From: Leishmania donovani
Lineage: Eukaryota > Euglenozoa > Kinetoplastea > Trypanosomatida > Trypanosomatidae
Direction of reading: 5' to 3'
Assembly: GCF_000227135.1 (NCBI RefSeq)
Contig: NC_018263.1
Span: 2,649,249-2,713,248, forward strand
Length of the DNA stretch: 64,000 bases
In this document: positions 30,297 through 40,938 of the stretch, one piece after another
How the letters are laid out: each line of letters opens with the position of its first letter
How positions within the stretch are numbered: the stretch's first letter is position 1
Made by a program: the position numbers and the translations under genes
The notes under the pieces: model-generated
Database searches by the model: none
The model's input: the letters and a program-made list of their open reading frames with translations, nothing else
What the model was told of the DNA's origin: nothing

Positions 30297-33200
30297 CTAC
30301 AGCCACACGCCGCTTGAGGCTAGCGTGTTGGCTTTTCGCAGCAGCTCCTCCGCCTGCTCCACCGCCGCCTGCTCACTTGGCGATGTGACAGCTCCCGCAG
30401 CGCGGCGAATCATGCTGCGTGTGGCGGCCATGGCGTTGCTGACGAGCCACTGCTGCACAGAGCCGCGCCGGCCGAGGTCCGCGAGATACACCAGCACTGT
30501 GGCGTATGCGTAAACAAGATAGCCGCGCGTCACACCGGCCTCGTCAAACTCCACACACCCCACACCTGTGTCGTCCCTCCCCTCAAGGACGCTCTCGTAT
30601 GTGATGAAGAGAACCTTTGGGTCAACCCCAAGACTCACCAGCAGCTGCACCACTTCCGTCGAACCTGCCGGGAAGCGCAGAAACGTGCGAGCCTCTAGCA
30701 GCCGCACCAGGTATGACAGCGGAAAGCAGCTGATTTGGTGAAAGTACCTGTCGATGAGCCTCTTCGTAATGGTCTCCGCCGAGTCCTTCTCGTTGTCATA
30801 GGCACGGCCGATGCAGGTGGCATAGACGCCAGCATCCGTGACGTTGGAGCAAAGCAGCGCATCCAGCTGCACCTCTGCGCCACCCAGTGCCGGATACATG
30901 CCGCCCACCTCTATGAGGTCGCTTGCGGAGGCGACAAAGCTAGACAAGAACTCGATGTGCTGCAGGGCGACATCACGCTCCGTCACCATTTCGCCCTCCC
31001 ATTCTACACGACGGTCGAGAGTGGCACTGCCGGAAGAGATGAACTCGGTGGCAATGCGGTATAGTCGCTCCTGCGCCTCCATCAATCGCAACTGCTGCTC
31101 CACCTGCTGCGTTTGGTCGGATTGACACTTCTTGGCACAGTCGAGAGCCTCGCGCAGGCACCGGAGGCGATACTGAAGCCGGTCGGCAACCGGCGTGTCG
31201 GGAAGCGGCGACAGGGCCATCACGAAGCACTGCTGCATCGCGCCATGGTAGTCACCCTGCACACTGGCGAGGTAGTGCGCATACTCCTCAGTCAGCACCT
31301 CGGCATTGCGTCGCAGATAGCTGCCGAGAAACTGGGAGCGCGCCGCTACAAGCGTTTCTCGCAGCAATTTGGCCGTATTCCTGTCGTCGCGCGGGGCGCA
31401 CATCCAGTCGAAGAGAAAGCAGTGCGCGTACTCGTCAGACGGCTCAACCTGCCAAATGGTGCCGGAACGGCGCGGGCCGCCGAGGAGGTCGTCAACCACG
31501 CTCCGGTGCGTCAGCCACGCCGACTCCAGGGTAGAAACCACAAGCTCCAGGACCTGCGTCTTGGTCTGGTGCAGCGAGTAGGCGTTGCCGTACCGCGCCT
31601 GGTCGCCCACATGGCCGCCACCATCCGCCAAAAAAACGCTCAGCGCCGCATTGTTCGGGTCAAGCTGCGCCGCCGCGTGCAGCAACAGCTCCACCGCCAC
31701 ATTCTCGTATTTCAGGCTCCGCAGCTGCTCGCAGATGCTCTGAAGCGCGCCGGATGGCCAGTACGTCGCGGCCTTAGCGCCTACCTCGGTAGCCCACTTA
31801 TGCATCTGTGCCTCCGTGTAGGATTGAAGAGACTCGCCACGTGTCAAGGATCTCATGTCGCTCTGAAGCTGATAGGCATCCGAGCTGATGCCGCCGAAAA
31901 AGTACGGGCACTGTCGCTGCAGCTGCGCGAACGAGGCTGCTTGGAGTCCAGATCCAGCGCTGATGCCATACTGGGAGTCTAGCATCACCTGACTCAGATA
32001 ATGTCCAAGCCGCTGCGCGACCGCCGAGTCTCGCACCACCTGCGCAAACGCCACCGATGCGTCTTCAGAGTAAAACGGGATGCCAAGCATACGCTGCAGC
32101 AGTGTCGCCGCCTGCCACGCCTTGTGCGTCAGTTCATAGCACTTGTACAGCATGGCCCCCTGTAGCTTCTTTACGTCCTCGGCGCGCAAGCTCCGGCCGC
32201 GCGGCACCATCACGACAACCTTGTCCGCCTGCCACTCGTGCTGAAAGCTCACCGTCCGCTGGTGCTCCGGTGATCTGCCAATAGACAGGCTGTCCAAGTA
32301 CTGGATGACCTTTTCGAGTACCCGTACCGCGGAGGTGGCGCTACTCTGCGTGATCTTGCCCACTCCCGTATTCCACAGCAGACACAACGCTCGGGCAACA
32401 AAGGCGACGAGCCCCGTTGCAAACGGCGACATGAGAACGACGACATGTTGAACCTCCGCATCCGTTACGTCACTCGCCGGCGCCGCTTGCGTCGCAGGGA
32501 GCTGTAGGTTACGCAGCAGTTCGCGTGCTCGTCGCAGCACTTCAGCGTTTCTTCCATTCACCAGCTGTTGGCCTAGCTCATTCAATGCCGCCCCATCGTC
32601 GTGGCTGCTCGAAAGCGCCGAGTCCTTCGTGAACGGTAGTGGGTGCTCCGTCGTTACGTTCAAAGCGCCAACGGCAACCTGAAGGAGCATCGCCGCGTAG
32701 TCGGGGGCGCTGTACACGGACGTGAAGCGACTGAGCAGACTGTCGCGGTAGTCCGCATCGTTTGTCGACAGAATCAGGTACAGCGTGTCGACAGGGCGGG
32801 CTTGAGCAAAGAGTGACAGGCCATGGCGATGCACCACGACGTAGGTCGGTCTGGGTGAGCAAACCTGTGCGCACAAGTCAGAAAGGTTTTGCGGGCCCTG
32901 CGTCGGCATCCGATCGATCGCATCGACCCGCACAATACGCGAGGATGGGCCACTGAAGGATGCCACGATGTCCCGCACATTTTGATGCGGCGCCATCACC
33001 GTGGCAGGGGAGGTGGCGGCAAGCACTTCATCGGAGGCTCGGTCGTCGTTCATGTCGCTGAAGGCAGCCAAGAAGACTGACGCGGAAGCGTAGCAGACAC
33101 TGATTTCTTTGTTTGCCGACAAGTACGAAGGCGTGTGCGATTGCAGAATGAGCTCACCGCTGAAGACAGAATCGAGTGCGTTGATGTAGCGATAGCGAAA

Positions 33201-34217
33201 CTGATCCCCATTGAGGGCGGTGGACATAAGCCGGCACCCTTGCGCATCTGCTTCTATCACAAACAACCGCGTCAGTGGCGCTGATTCAACATGAGGGGCG
33301 GAGTGAGAGCGCGGCAGTCGATCGGGCCGATGGCGAAGAGAGAACATGTACCTTATGCCACCACTGGGGTTCAGGCGCCACAGACTAATCGTGCTGCGTT
33401 CACATAACGTAGCCAAGATGCCGTCACGCTCGTCCACGACGAGATCAATGAGCCCACCATGTCCGCTACCTCGCCACGACTGCCACACATTCGCAACAGC
33501 CAATGTCACCTGGCCAAGGATGGGGGCGCTCGAGAACCAATAGCCGTAATTCACCATGCGTATCTTGGGCGTGATGGGGGTATTCTCACGCATGTAGCGC
33601 AACTCATACACATTTCCGTCCGCACCTGCGCAGAACACGCGGCCGCTGCTGCCGATCGCCTTCGTTATCACGGTGTCAGTGGAGCAGCTGTACCCCAGAT
33701 TGACAACCTTCATTTCCGCCAGCGCTCCCTCGCCCAGGATGCAAAGACCCAAGAGAAACATCATGCTGGTGGTGCCCACAGGAATGATGTATGTTACGTG
33801 CGGCTGGAAGATGCCACTCAGCGGCCGAAGCGGAGAGCCGACAACGCTGATCATCTCCGAAATCTCATCGTAGACACAGAACTCGCGACCGCCACGGTAG
33901 TCCCAGATGACGAGCCTGTTGTCTACAGTGAACCACGCACGGGACAAGTCGGCAAACACGCCGGTGAGGGATCCGTAGCGCATCGACTTCCACAGCTCCA
34001 ACAGCGTCTCTGGCCATGCCACGCCACCTACCGGGAAAAAATCAGGGACAGCGTACGTTGTGTCCCGGGTGCTTAGTGCGTACGAGTTCGACCGTACAAA
34101 CCCAATGGCGTGAGGGTTGGGCCGTCGCTCCACTGCCGCACTGCTAAGTACCGCGCTCACGGCGTCCTCGACCACGTGATTGGTACCGTTTCGCGCTGCG
34201 TTGAACTGTTGCTGCAT
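30297..34217 (-). CDS. NUP155/NUP170-type nucleoporin (NUP144-like)
   Basis: A 1306-residue protein with the architecture of the inner-ring nucleoporin NUP155: an N-terminal beta-propeller (about residues 60-480) and a long alpha-solenoid. The family signature is seen at residues 92-125: SRAWFTVDNRLVIWDY, then REFCVYDEISEMI. In all NUP155 proteins the matching stretch reads roughly wlTiDnkiflWny and is followed by a bend to Edqddiv. The later EGALAEMKVVNLGY and GGLIDLVVDERDGILATLCERSTISLW are propeller blades. It anchors the nuclear pore to the membrane and the pore scaffold. T. brucei has one such protein, NUP144, next to BDF1 as recalled. The start is the first ATG. Confidence 0.87.
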   Translation of the reverse strand: MQQQFNAARNGTNHVVEDAVSAVLSSAAVERRPNPHAIGFVRSNSYALSTRDTTYAVPDFFPVGGVAWPETLLELWKSMRYGSLTGVFADLSRAWFTVDNRLVIWDYRGGREFCVYDEISEMISVVGSPLRPLSGIFQPHVTYIIPVGTTSMMFLLGLCILGEGALAEMKVVNLGYSCSTDTVITKAIGSSGRVFCAGADGNVYELRYMRENTPITPKIRMVNYGYWFSSAPILGQVTLAVANVWQSWRGSGHGGLIDLVVDERDGILATLCERSTISLWRLNPSGGIRYMFSLRHRPDRLPRSHSAPHVESAPLTRLFVIEADAQGCRLMSTALNGDQFRYRYINALDSVFSGELILQSHTPSYLSANKEISVCYASASVFLAAFSDMNDDRASDEVLAATSPATVMAPHQNVRDIVASFSGPSSRIVRVDAIDRMPTQGPQNLSDLCAQVCSPRPTYVVVHRHGLSLFAQARPVDTLYLILSTNDADYRDSLLSRFTSVYSAPDYAAMLLQVAVGALNVTTEHPLPFTKDSALSSSHDDGAALNELGQQLVNGRNAEVLRRARELLRNLQLPATQAAPASDVTDAEVQHVVVLMSPFATGLVAFVARALCLLWNTGVGKITQSSATSAVRVLEKVIQYLDSLSIGRSPEHQRTVSFQHEWQADKVVVMVPRGRSLRAEDVKKLQGAMLYKCYELTHKAWQAATLLQRMLGIPFYSEDASVAFAQVVRDSAVAQRLGHYLSQVMLDSQYGISAGSGLQAASFAQLQRQCPYFFGGISSDAYQLQSDMRSLTRGESLQSYTEAQMHKWATEVGAKAATYWPSGALQSICEQLRSLKYENVAVELLLHAAAQLDPNNAALSVFLADGGGHVGDQARYGNAYSLHQTKTQVLELVVSTLESAWLTHRSVVDDLLGGPRRSGTIWQVEPSDEYAHCFLFDWMCAPRDDRNTAKLLRETLVAARSQFLGSYLRRNAEVLTEEYAHYLASVQGDYHGAMQQCFVMALSPLPDTPVADRLQYRLRCLREALDCAKKCQSDQTQQVEQQLRLMEAQERLYRIATEFISSGSATLDRRVEWEGEMVTERDVALQHIEFLSSFVASASDLIEVGGMYPALGGAEVQLDALLCSNVTDAGVYATCIGRAYDNEKDSAETITKRLIDRYFHQISCFPLSYLVRLLEARTFLRFPAGSTEVVQLLVSLGVDPKVLFITYESVLEGRDDTGVGCVEFDEAGVTRGYLVYAYATVLVYLADLGRRGSVQQWLVSNAMAATRSMIRRAAGAVTSPSEQAAVEQAEELLRKANTLASSGVWL

Positions 34218-35090
34218 TGTCGCCGCTCACACGAGTGCACGTACGCAGGCGTCGTAATGCTACAGGCACTCTCCAATCCAGCCAAAGGGATCCTTGCGTA
34301 CCGCACCCAAGTGCTCAGTAGAGCAGAGGTGAGTTGGGGAAGAAAGATGTGAACCGAAGCGGCAGACCGACCGCGGGAGAGAGAGGGAAGCCGTCGCCAA
34401 ACACTCCTAAACAATTTCAGAGAAACAAACTGTAAACACCACGTTAAGCAAGATGTGAGTGAAGCGAGAGAAGATAGTAGAGCATACGAGTTGGGCGCAC
34501 TCGTGCGAATCAAGGCGCTCCAGCAAGCATTGGCTAAACGCTCTGCGCGCTCCGTATATAGCCGAGCCGCGGAGAAGAAAGGCATGTACATCAATCTTCG
34601 CGGCACGTGTGCGCCGGAACGAAACGCCGCTGCCGCATCATGATCGGCAGAACCCAGGCTACCCACTTTTGTTTGTCCTCCTTGAGATTGCCACTTCAGC
34701 ATGCTTTGAAACTAAAAGCCCCTCACACTCCCCATCCCCCACACGCGCACGTACAACAAGTGAATACGCGTGCACGCCAATGTAGCGCAGCTCGTGCCAC
34801 GGGCCTGGATAGTAATTTACAGGGACAGAAAGCGAGACAGAAAATCAAACATATGTCGCGCTCCCGAGAGTTGAAACGATGCCCCGTATGCGCACTTGAC
34901 CGAGCGAAAACAGCTTTGCTGCACAGGAACGGAGACAAGAGAAACGGAGTAGTGCGCCAAGGCCCTCGCACCTCCCCTCGATTCGCTTGCAGGCGTTTGA
35001 TGAGCCCCATCCGTGTAGTGCCTTGTTGTTGTTTTGCGCGTGTCTAGTGTGGAGGGAGGGAAAGGGGAGCTTAGCAGCTCTCTCTATCTC
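34218..35090. other. Intergenic region between LRR and nucleoporin genes
   Basis: About 0.87 kb with short biased open frames. No conserved feature was recognised. Confidence 0.5.
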
Positions 35091-37214
35091 TCAGTGGTTC
35101 GAGTCAGAGTCCGAATCGATAAGCAGTGACCTGAAGCGGGACGAAATCTCTGGTTGCGCGGAGTCTTTTGCAGATGACCGCGCAGTGTTCGCTGTCGCAC
35201 TCCCCCCATTCGACATGGTGACTTGAAAACTGACACTGCTTGTCTGTTTCTCCTTCCGTCTCCCGTCAAAAACGACGGAGGACTTCTGCGAGGCAGCGCC
35301 AGATGTGCCGAACGATCCGACGCTAGTGAGAACTGGGCTCCCTGGCGCCGCCGCCTTGTCTGTTCCGCTCCTCACTTGCACGCCGGACACCGATGAAGTC
35401 GCAGATGTCCTCCTCGCTTGCGTTTGCCGAGGCGGGACGCGCAGAGGTGCAGGAGCTTTGGCGTGACCAGCAGGTCGTGCGGCATTGGCTGGCACCAGGG
35501 GCGGTATACGAGGTAGTGCTGCTGCACTCTCTTCTACGCCAGGTACAGCGATGCCCTCCTCCGACGCACGGCTTTGGTCCTCGGCATCGCTTTCAAAGAC
35601 AACCGACTCAGAACTGGTGGTCTTGAACACGAGGCTCGCAAGCTCCTCGGACTCTGCCGCGGGAAACGCTTTTGTGGCCCCTGCCCTTGTAGACTTCGGC
35701 ACGGCGCCATCGACCTGTGCGGCCGATGAGCCGAAGGCATGGCTCGCCACGCCAAGTGTCTCAGGCGCACACTTGTCCTTTGCCACCGCGGCAGCGGTGT
35801 GCGATTTCCGCGTCGCCTTCATCGAATAGTCAGAGTGAGACTGCCCCGCAGCGTTGGGGCCTGAGCACGCCGCCGGCAAAGGAGGAACATCCGTGACATT
35901 GTCGAGCGTCTCCAAATGCTGCGCCGCGGGCGCGCCACGCTCCACGTTACTAGCTGGTGTTGTCGATGTCAGCGCGCAGGCCGTGGCTGAGTTCGCCGGA
36001 TGTTCTGACGTGGTAAACCACGAGATACTTGGCCCCCCCTCCGAGAACGCAAAGGAGGTCAGCGGCGACGTCGAGGACGTCAGCGCTTTCGGGGAGCGGC
36101 GGCGCACATTTTCCACCTCCTGCAGCTCCCCCTGCGTGGTCACCGAGAGCGGCGGCACAGGACGGGCGCTGAGGAGAAACAGCGCCTTGTAAACAGTCTG
36201 TAGGAGCGGAAGCGAATCGAAACGCAGCTCCACTGTGCCACCCGTTGCATCCGCTGCCGCCAACGTGAGAGGGCGAACGTGGCGCACGCGGAGAGAGCGC
36301 AAGGTGAGCTGCACAAGGCGCTCGCGAGACAAGAAGGACTCAGCAGTCAACGTTTCATGGTCGATCTGAAGACAGACGCGATGAAAGTCGCCCTGCTCTC
36401 TGCCGAGGTTATGGCGCAGCTGAATGCCATGCAGGAAGCTCATCTTGTCCATTAACGCAAGCTCGGTAGCCGAGAAAAGCCCACTAGAGGACGAGGCCCT
36501 GTTGTTATCAAGAACCCCCACAGCATCTTCAGTGGGTGGAAGTAGCGGGACCGCGTGGGCCGACGGCGAGGCGGCAAGCTGACACTCTAGCTGCGCAACT
36601 CGCCGTGTCAGCCGCGTGATTGTTTTCTCTCGCTCAGTCAGCTGAAGCTCGGCTGCTGTATTGTACCCGCGTTGACTCCGCGTGCGGTCAAGATTGGCCA
36701 ACACAGCTTTGACACTCGGCAAGCGGCTGCTCTGCGTTCGCTTGTACTCATCCCTTCGAAGTCGCCTGAACTCGTCGATGATGGCATCGTACTCGGCGCT
36801 GGTGCGCGGATGAAGATCTAAAAGCCACCCGTAACTCACCGCAAGCGCGGCCCTCTTCCCCAGTGCCTTCGCGACGTGTCGCTCTTGGGGGGTAATAGGA
36901 AGGCCATCCACATCCTCCAGGCCAAAGCCGATGGTGAGTAGCGCCATGAGACGGTAGTATGGGTGACATGCAACCGGGCAGCCCTGCAGATGCAGCGCTC
37001 TCAGAGAAGCCTGCCTAGTGAGCCCACGAAACGACTCGATTCTGTTGTACTGTAAATGCACTTCGATAAGATACGGGTGTGTGCCGAAGAACTCAAAGCT
37101 GGTAAGTCGGTTGCGCTGCAGATTTATTACGAGGAAGTTCTCATCTTTTCTTTCAGCTAGCCCCTCAAACGACTCCACCCCTTGATTGACCAAATCCAGC
37201 CTATGATACTCCAT
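35091..37214 (-). CDS. Leucine-rich-repeat protein with coiled coil, function unknown
   Basis: A 707-residue protein. Residues 5-95 form three to four SDS22-type leucine-rich repeats (NFLVINLQRNRLTSF, YLIEVHLQYNRIESF, SLRALHLQGCPVA) capped by a typical LRRcap stretch (HPYYRLMALLTIGFGLEDVDGLPI). A coiled-coil segment follows at about 195-235 (ELQLTEREKTITRLTRRVAQLE). A small globular region comes next, then a Ser/Thr/Ala/Pro-rich disordered tail. This layout is common in basal-body, flagellar and centrosomal proteins such as the CEP72/LRRC36 group, which is only a structural comparison. The ATG at 37214 starts directly at the first repeat; the open frame upstream is not protein-like. Confidence 0.8.
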   Translation of the reverse strand: MEYHRLDLVNQGVESFEGLAERKDENFLVINLQRNRLTSFEFFGTHPYLIEVHLQYNRIESFRGLTRQASLRALHLQGCPVACHPYYRLMALLTIGFGLEDVDGLPITPQERHVAKALGKRAALAVSYGWLLDLHPRTSAEYDAIIDEFRRLRRDEYKRTQSSRLPSVKAVLANLDRTRSQRGYNTAAELQLTEREKTITRLTRRVAQLECQLAASPSAHAVPLLPPTEDAVGVLDNNRASSSSGLFSATELALMDKMSFLHGIQLRHNLGREQGDFHRVCLQIDHETLTAESFLSRERLVQLTLRSLRVRHVRPLTLAAADATGGTVELRFDSLPLLQTVYKALFLLSARPVPPLSVTTQGELQEVENVRRRSPKALTSSTSPLTSFAFSEGGPSISWFTTSEHPANSATACALTSTTPASNVERGAPAAQHLETLDNVTDVPPLPAACSGPNAAGQSHSDYSMKATRKSHTAAAVAKDKCAPETLGVASHAFGSSAAQVDGAVPKSTRAGATKAFPAAESEELASLVFKTTSSESVVFESDAEDQSRASEEGIAVPGVEESAAALPRIPPLVPANAARPAGHAKAPAPLRVPPRQTQARRTSATSSVSGVQVRSGTDKAAAPGSPVLTSVGSFGTSGAASQKSSVVFDGRRKEKQTSSVSFQVTMSNGGSATANTARSSAKDSAQPEISSRFRSLLIDSDSDSNH

Positions 37215-38457
37215 CCGAAAGTACCAGTGGAAGGATGCAGCACACGCAGAGAGAGGCGCGCGGCCTTCGCCGCGAAGAAAGCCACGAGTCAATGCAGCGT
37301 GCGATCGCTCAGCCAGTTCGCCAAATTCAGAACAGAAGACTCAACAACAAGAAAAAAAAAATGATGCCAAAAAGAAGAGTAGGCACAAGAGAAACCGATA
37401 CGCGACAGTGATGAAAAGTGAGTCTTTGTGTGCGCGAGCGACACCATTCATCGGAGGCAGTCGCTGATCCACAGGATAGAAGACATACAGCAGTGTATAC
37501 ACAGGCGCATCAGAGTCGTTTTGTGCATCGTGGATGGGCACCTGGCCCCAGAACCGGAGTAAAAGAGAGAAACAGCAACAAAGATGCTTGAGAAGGGCAG
37601 CGCACAAGGCTAAACGAAAGATACGCCGACACTCGCTCGGCGCCCTTGCTCCCTTTCCGCTGTGGCCAGCCAACAGCCCTCCCTCTAGAACATAACGCTG
37701 GTGCTCCAATACCCTATTGCTTTGCTGCTTTCTGCCCTTTCCCTTCTGTTGCGCGCCTATAGGGCGCATCAGTGAAGACTTCCTGTTGACAGTTATTTTG
37801 CAGTTTTTGCCGCGTGCTATCGTGTTCGTTGTTTTTTGTTCTTGCCTTATTTCGCCTTTTTTACTTAATGAAAGGAACGCGGGCCGGCACAGCGAGGCAG
37901 ACACACATCACAGACCAAATCGAAATGTGTCCCTCACACCGTCGAAGGTCGAAAAAGAGCGACACCGCAACGACGAGAATGAGAGCCAAGGCAACACAGA
38001 GACCATAACTCCACCCTGAAAAATAACGCACACGCACGGGGGCGCCGCGGCCTCCTTGCTCGTTTTTCAACGACTTCTACCGCTTCTCCTTCAGGCAGAT
38101 ACGAACACTGGTTTTCTCTCTTTTTTTTTCACAAGGCATCAAACGCGCGAAAGAGGGGGAGGAAAAACAAAGGTGGGCTCTCTATTCTGCAAGTAACAGC
38201 AAGGACCAGTGAAAACGGAGAACAGAGACCCAGAGGCAAATAATTGACCGCCACCCACAATCACGCTCTTACCGCCTACACCCACACCTGCCAACTTGGA
38301 TGTATGGCCACGAAGAAACGCTACAGAGCGGCGTCTCGCGCAGTGGGAAGCACGCAGAGGATAAGATGGTGTGAACGCGAGCGGTATCACTTGTTTGCTC
38401 GTTTTTACAGGCAGCATTAGGGGTTCTCATGGCACGATCTATTCTCGCTCCGCCTCC
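37215..38457. other. Intergenic region between CCT8 and LRR genes
   Basis: About 1.24 kb. It includes a T-run on the plus strand near 38119-38128 and mixed biased frames up to 187 codons that carry no domain. Probably the CCT8 3' UTR plus splice and polyadenylation signals for the LRR gene. Confidence 0.5.
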
Positions 38458-40071
38458 TCAGTCTGCGTCGCGTGCTTGGTCCGGACGGTTCTTGGGGCCG
38501 CCGGCCTGCTTCGCCACGATGATCTGGTTCACTGAAAGCACCGTGATTACAGTGTCGGTGGCTAGCCTAATTGCCCAGAGCTTGACCATGTGGGGCTCCA
38601 CAATGCCAGCCTCCACGGCATCCAACGTGGTGCCATCGCTCAGATTCACACCCTGGTGCTTCTTTCCAGCGTTGTGGTCGGCCTCTAACTGCGTCACCAT
38701 ATCCGTACCGTTGAAACCACTAACCTCGGCAAGCGTGCGAGCCACCACCTCGAAGCTGGACGCATACTTGCGCACAGCGTACTGGTCGAGACCAGGGTTC
38801 GCTTCGGCATAGAGGGTAAGCTCTTTCTGCAGTTCCATTTCTACCGCGCCAGCACCCGCCACAAGTCGCTTGTCCTTCGTCAAAGCCTTGAACACGTTCA
38901 CGCCGTCGTCGATGGCGCGCTCTACGTCATCCAAGACGTTCTGCGTGGCGCCGCGCACCACAATCGTGGACAGCTTCGAGTCGTCCTTGTCCTGGGCAAA
39001 CGCCGTCACGTTCTTGCCACCAATGTCAAGCACGTCCACTGAGTCACACGCGCCCATGTCCTCCATAGACGGTGCGTCTAGGCGGGTCAACACGCGAGCG
39101 CCGACGGCCGCACAAAGACGACGAAGATCGAACTTAGATGGGACGCGCACCGCCATCATGCCGAGGCGATTGATGAAGTGCAGCGCCAGATCGCCAAAAC
39201 TGGAGTTGGAAACGATAACGTTGGCGCCAGAATTGTGAATGTTCGAGATGATCTCCAGCATAATCTCCTCCTCCTTGCGTGAGTACTGGATGAGATCGTC
39301 GGCGTTCTCAATCAGCGCTGTCCCTTTTGTCTCCAAAGACGGCACGTCCACAGCGCAGCTGTACACGGCCACCTTGGCTTTCTTGAGGTGCTTCAGATTG
39401 CTCTCTGTGTTGCGGCCGATCACGAAGCCACGGACGAGCTTCGTGGAGAGAATCGACTCGCCGTCGAGCTTCACCACGCGCACGTTGTCGACGTTGAAAG
39501 AGCGAACGTTCGATGGGGACACGTTGATGCAGGCCTCCGCTACAAGATCCGCGAGGAAGTCCTCATATCCGTACTGCTTTGACGCAATCGAGGTACGAAT
39601 CGCATCCACCACCTGCTCCTTGCGGAGGCAGTCATCGGCGGTCTTGCACACCATCGTGTCCAGCAGCTCCAAGCTCTTGTTGCCCGCCTTCTTATAGCCT
39701 TCGACAATCTCGCTCGGGTGCAATCCCATCCGCACCAGCGACTCCGCCTGCGAAAGAAGCTCGCCACAGAGTGTCACCACAAAGTTGGTGCCATCACCAA
39801 CCTCCTCTTGCATGGCGTTGGCAGCCTGCACCAGCAGCTTCGCCGCGGGGTGCTCCACCTCCAGCTCGCGCAAAATGGTGGCGGCGTCGTGCGTGACAAA
39901 CAGCTTGTTGAGATGGTTGATGACCATCTTGCACAGCCCGTTCGGGCCCATGGAGCTGCGCGTGATTTTCGACAGCTCGCGGCATGCTTCAATATTCTTC
40001 AGCACCGGATCGTCTAAGAACGTCGAGCCATCCTTCAGCATGCTCTGCGGGCCTGTCTGCATAAACGACAT
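38458..40071 (-). CDS. CCT8: T-complex protein 1 subunit theta (CCT8)
   Basis: A 537-residue group II chaperonin subunit. It has the ATP-binding signatures SSMGPNGLCKMVIN (39-52) and GDGTN (92-96), the family core EEEIMLEIISNI with NVIVSNSSFGDLA in the apical part, and a C-terminal DGTTLDAVEAGIVEPHMVKLWAIRLATD stretch typical of CCT subunits. The theta assignment rests on the N-terminal GPQSMLKDGS(x)4DDPVLKNIEA pattern and on the recalled synteny with BDF1/NUP155/KREPA2. The complex folds actin, tubulin and other cytosolic proteins. Its length equals other CCT8 proteins. A clear splice-acceptor tract precedes the ATG. Confidence 0.95.
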   Translation of the reverse strand: MSFMQTGPQSMLKDGSTFLDDPVLKNIEACRELSKITRSSMGPNGLCKMVINHLNKLFVTHDAATILRELEVEHPAAKLLVQAANAMQEEVGDGTNFVVTLCGELLSQAESLVRMGLHPSEIVEGYKKAGNKSLELLDTMVCKTADDCLRKEQVVDAIRTSIASKQYGYEDFLADLVAEACINVSPSNVRSFNVDNVRVVKLDGESILSTKLVRGFVIGRNTESNLKHLKKAKVAVYSCAVDVPSLETKGTALIENADDLIQYSRKEEEIMLEIISNIHNSGANVIVSNSSFGDLALHFINRLGMMAVRVPSKFDLRRLCAAVGARVLTRLDAPSMEDMGACDSVDVLDIGGKNVTAFAQDKDDSKLSTIVVRGATQNVLDDVERAIDDGVNVFKALTKDKRLVAGAGAVEMELQKELTLYAEANPGLDQYAVRKYASSFEVVARTLAEVSGFNGTDMVTQLEADHNAGKKHQGVNLSDGTTLDAVEAGIVEPHMVKLWAIRLATDTVITVLSVNQIIVAKQAGGPKNRPDQARDAD

Positions 40072-40938
40072 GGTAGCAAAAGACGGCTGAGAACAGAGAA
40101 ATACGGGCGTGCAGGAATTCTGCGCAGGAGTCCTTTTGGCTTATTGTGATGAGCAATGGTGATGAAAAGCAGCTGTATGTGCGCAGCTACGATAGCACCT
40201 CCGGCGACGCGACAGGTAAAAAGAGCAGGCGATAGCTTTTCTTCACCGAGACAACGCCCAGTTCCCCGCACATGTATACACAAAGGGGAAACGAAAACAA
40301 AAGAGAAACGAGGGAAAGGTGGAAATTGAAGAGTGGAACAGGCTCTTTGCACCTTCTTTTCCCCTGCGCCAACGTTCGCGCACGTGTAAGTTACAGTGAC
40401 AGAAACTAGCGAAATCCCGCGCTCGGTGGACGAACCGTAGACTGATGCACATGGCGAGAGCGACTACTTAACGGCACTGCCCATGAGAACCGCACATCCG
40501 GGCAGCTACCCGCCCCGCCCCCCCCCCACACACACACGCAGCTGCACGGTGAGTCCAGCTTCGTTTCAAAAGTCTAAGCGCATTTCCTAAGAGACAGGGA
40601 ACACAAAAAATCACACATGAAGTGAAATGGTTCGTCGATGTGATCATGGGCATGCATGCATGTTAAGCGAGCACCTTTAGAGATGGATTAGGAATCAATT
40701 AAACAGTTTAGCCCCATAACAACTACTGCCTCTGTTTCCGAGCACGGATCTACACTGCAGAGCACGATGACAACTGTGAAGACTGTTGTCGAGACCAAAA
40801 CTGAGCGTCACCGCCATCGCCACCGGTTCAGGATCCACGGAGACGTGCGACCAATGTACTCCAAAAAGCACGGGCGAATAATTCAGCATCGCAGCAAGAG
40901 TCCTCCCTCGCCATCTTCTAGTACTTCTCGCCACACAG
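40072..40938. other. Intergenic region between L1-domain and CCT8 genes
   Basis: About 0.87 kb, with the CCT8 acceptor, a CA run near 40527-40540 and a C-run before it. A plus-strand frame rich in His/Arg (40767-40997) runs into the L1-domain gene and is not considered coding. Confidence 0.5.
40087..40088 (-). promoter_or_regulatory. Predicted trans-splice acceptor AG of CCT8
   Basis: The minus strand reads TATTTCTCTGTTCTCAG before a 15-base leader and the CCT8 ATG. The polypyrimidine tract and terminal CAG fit a spliced-leader acceptor. Sequence prediction only. Confidence 0.5.

Noticed and set aside
31113..31982. 289-codon plus-strand frame
   Set aside because: Antisense shadow of the NUP155-like gene.
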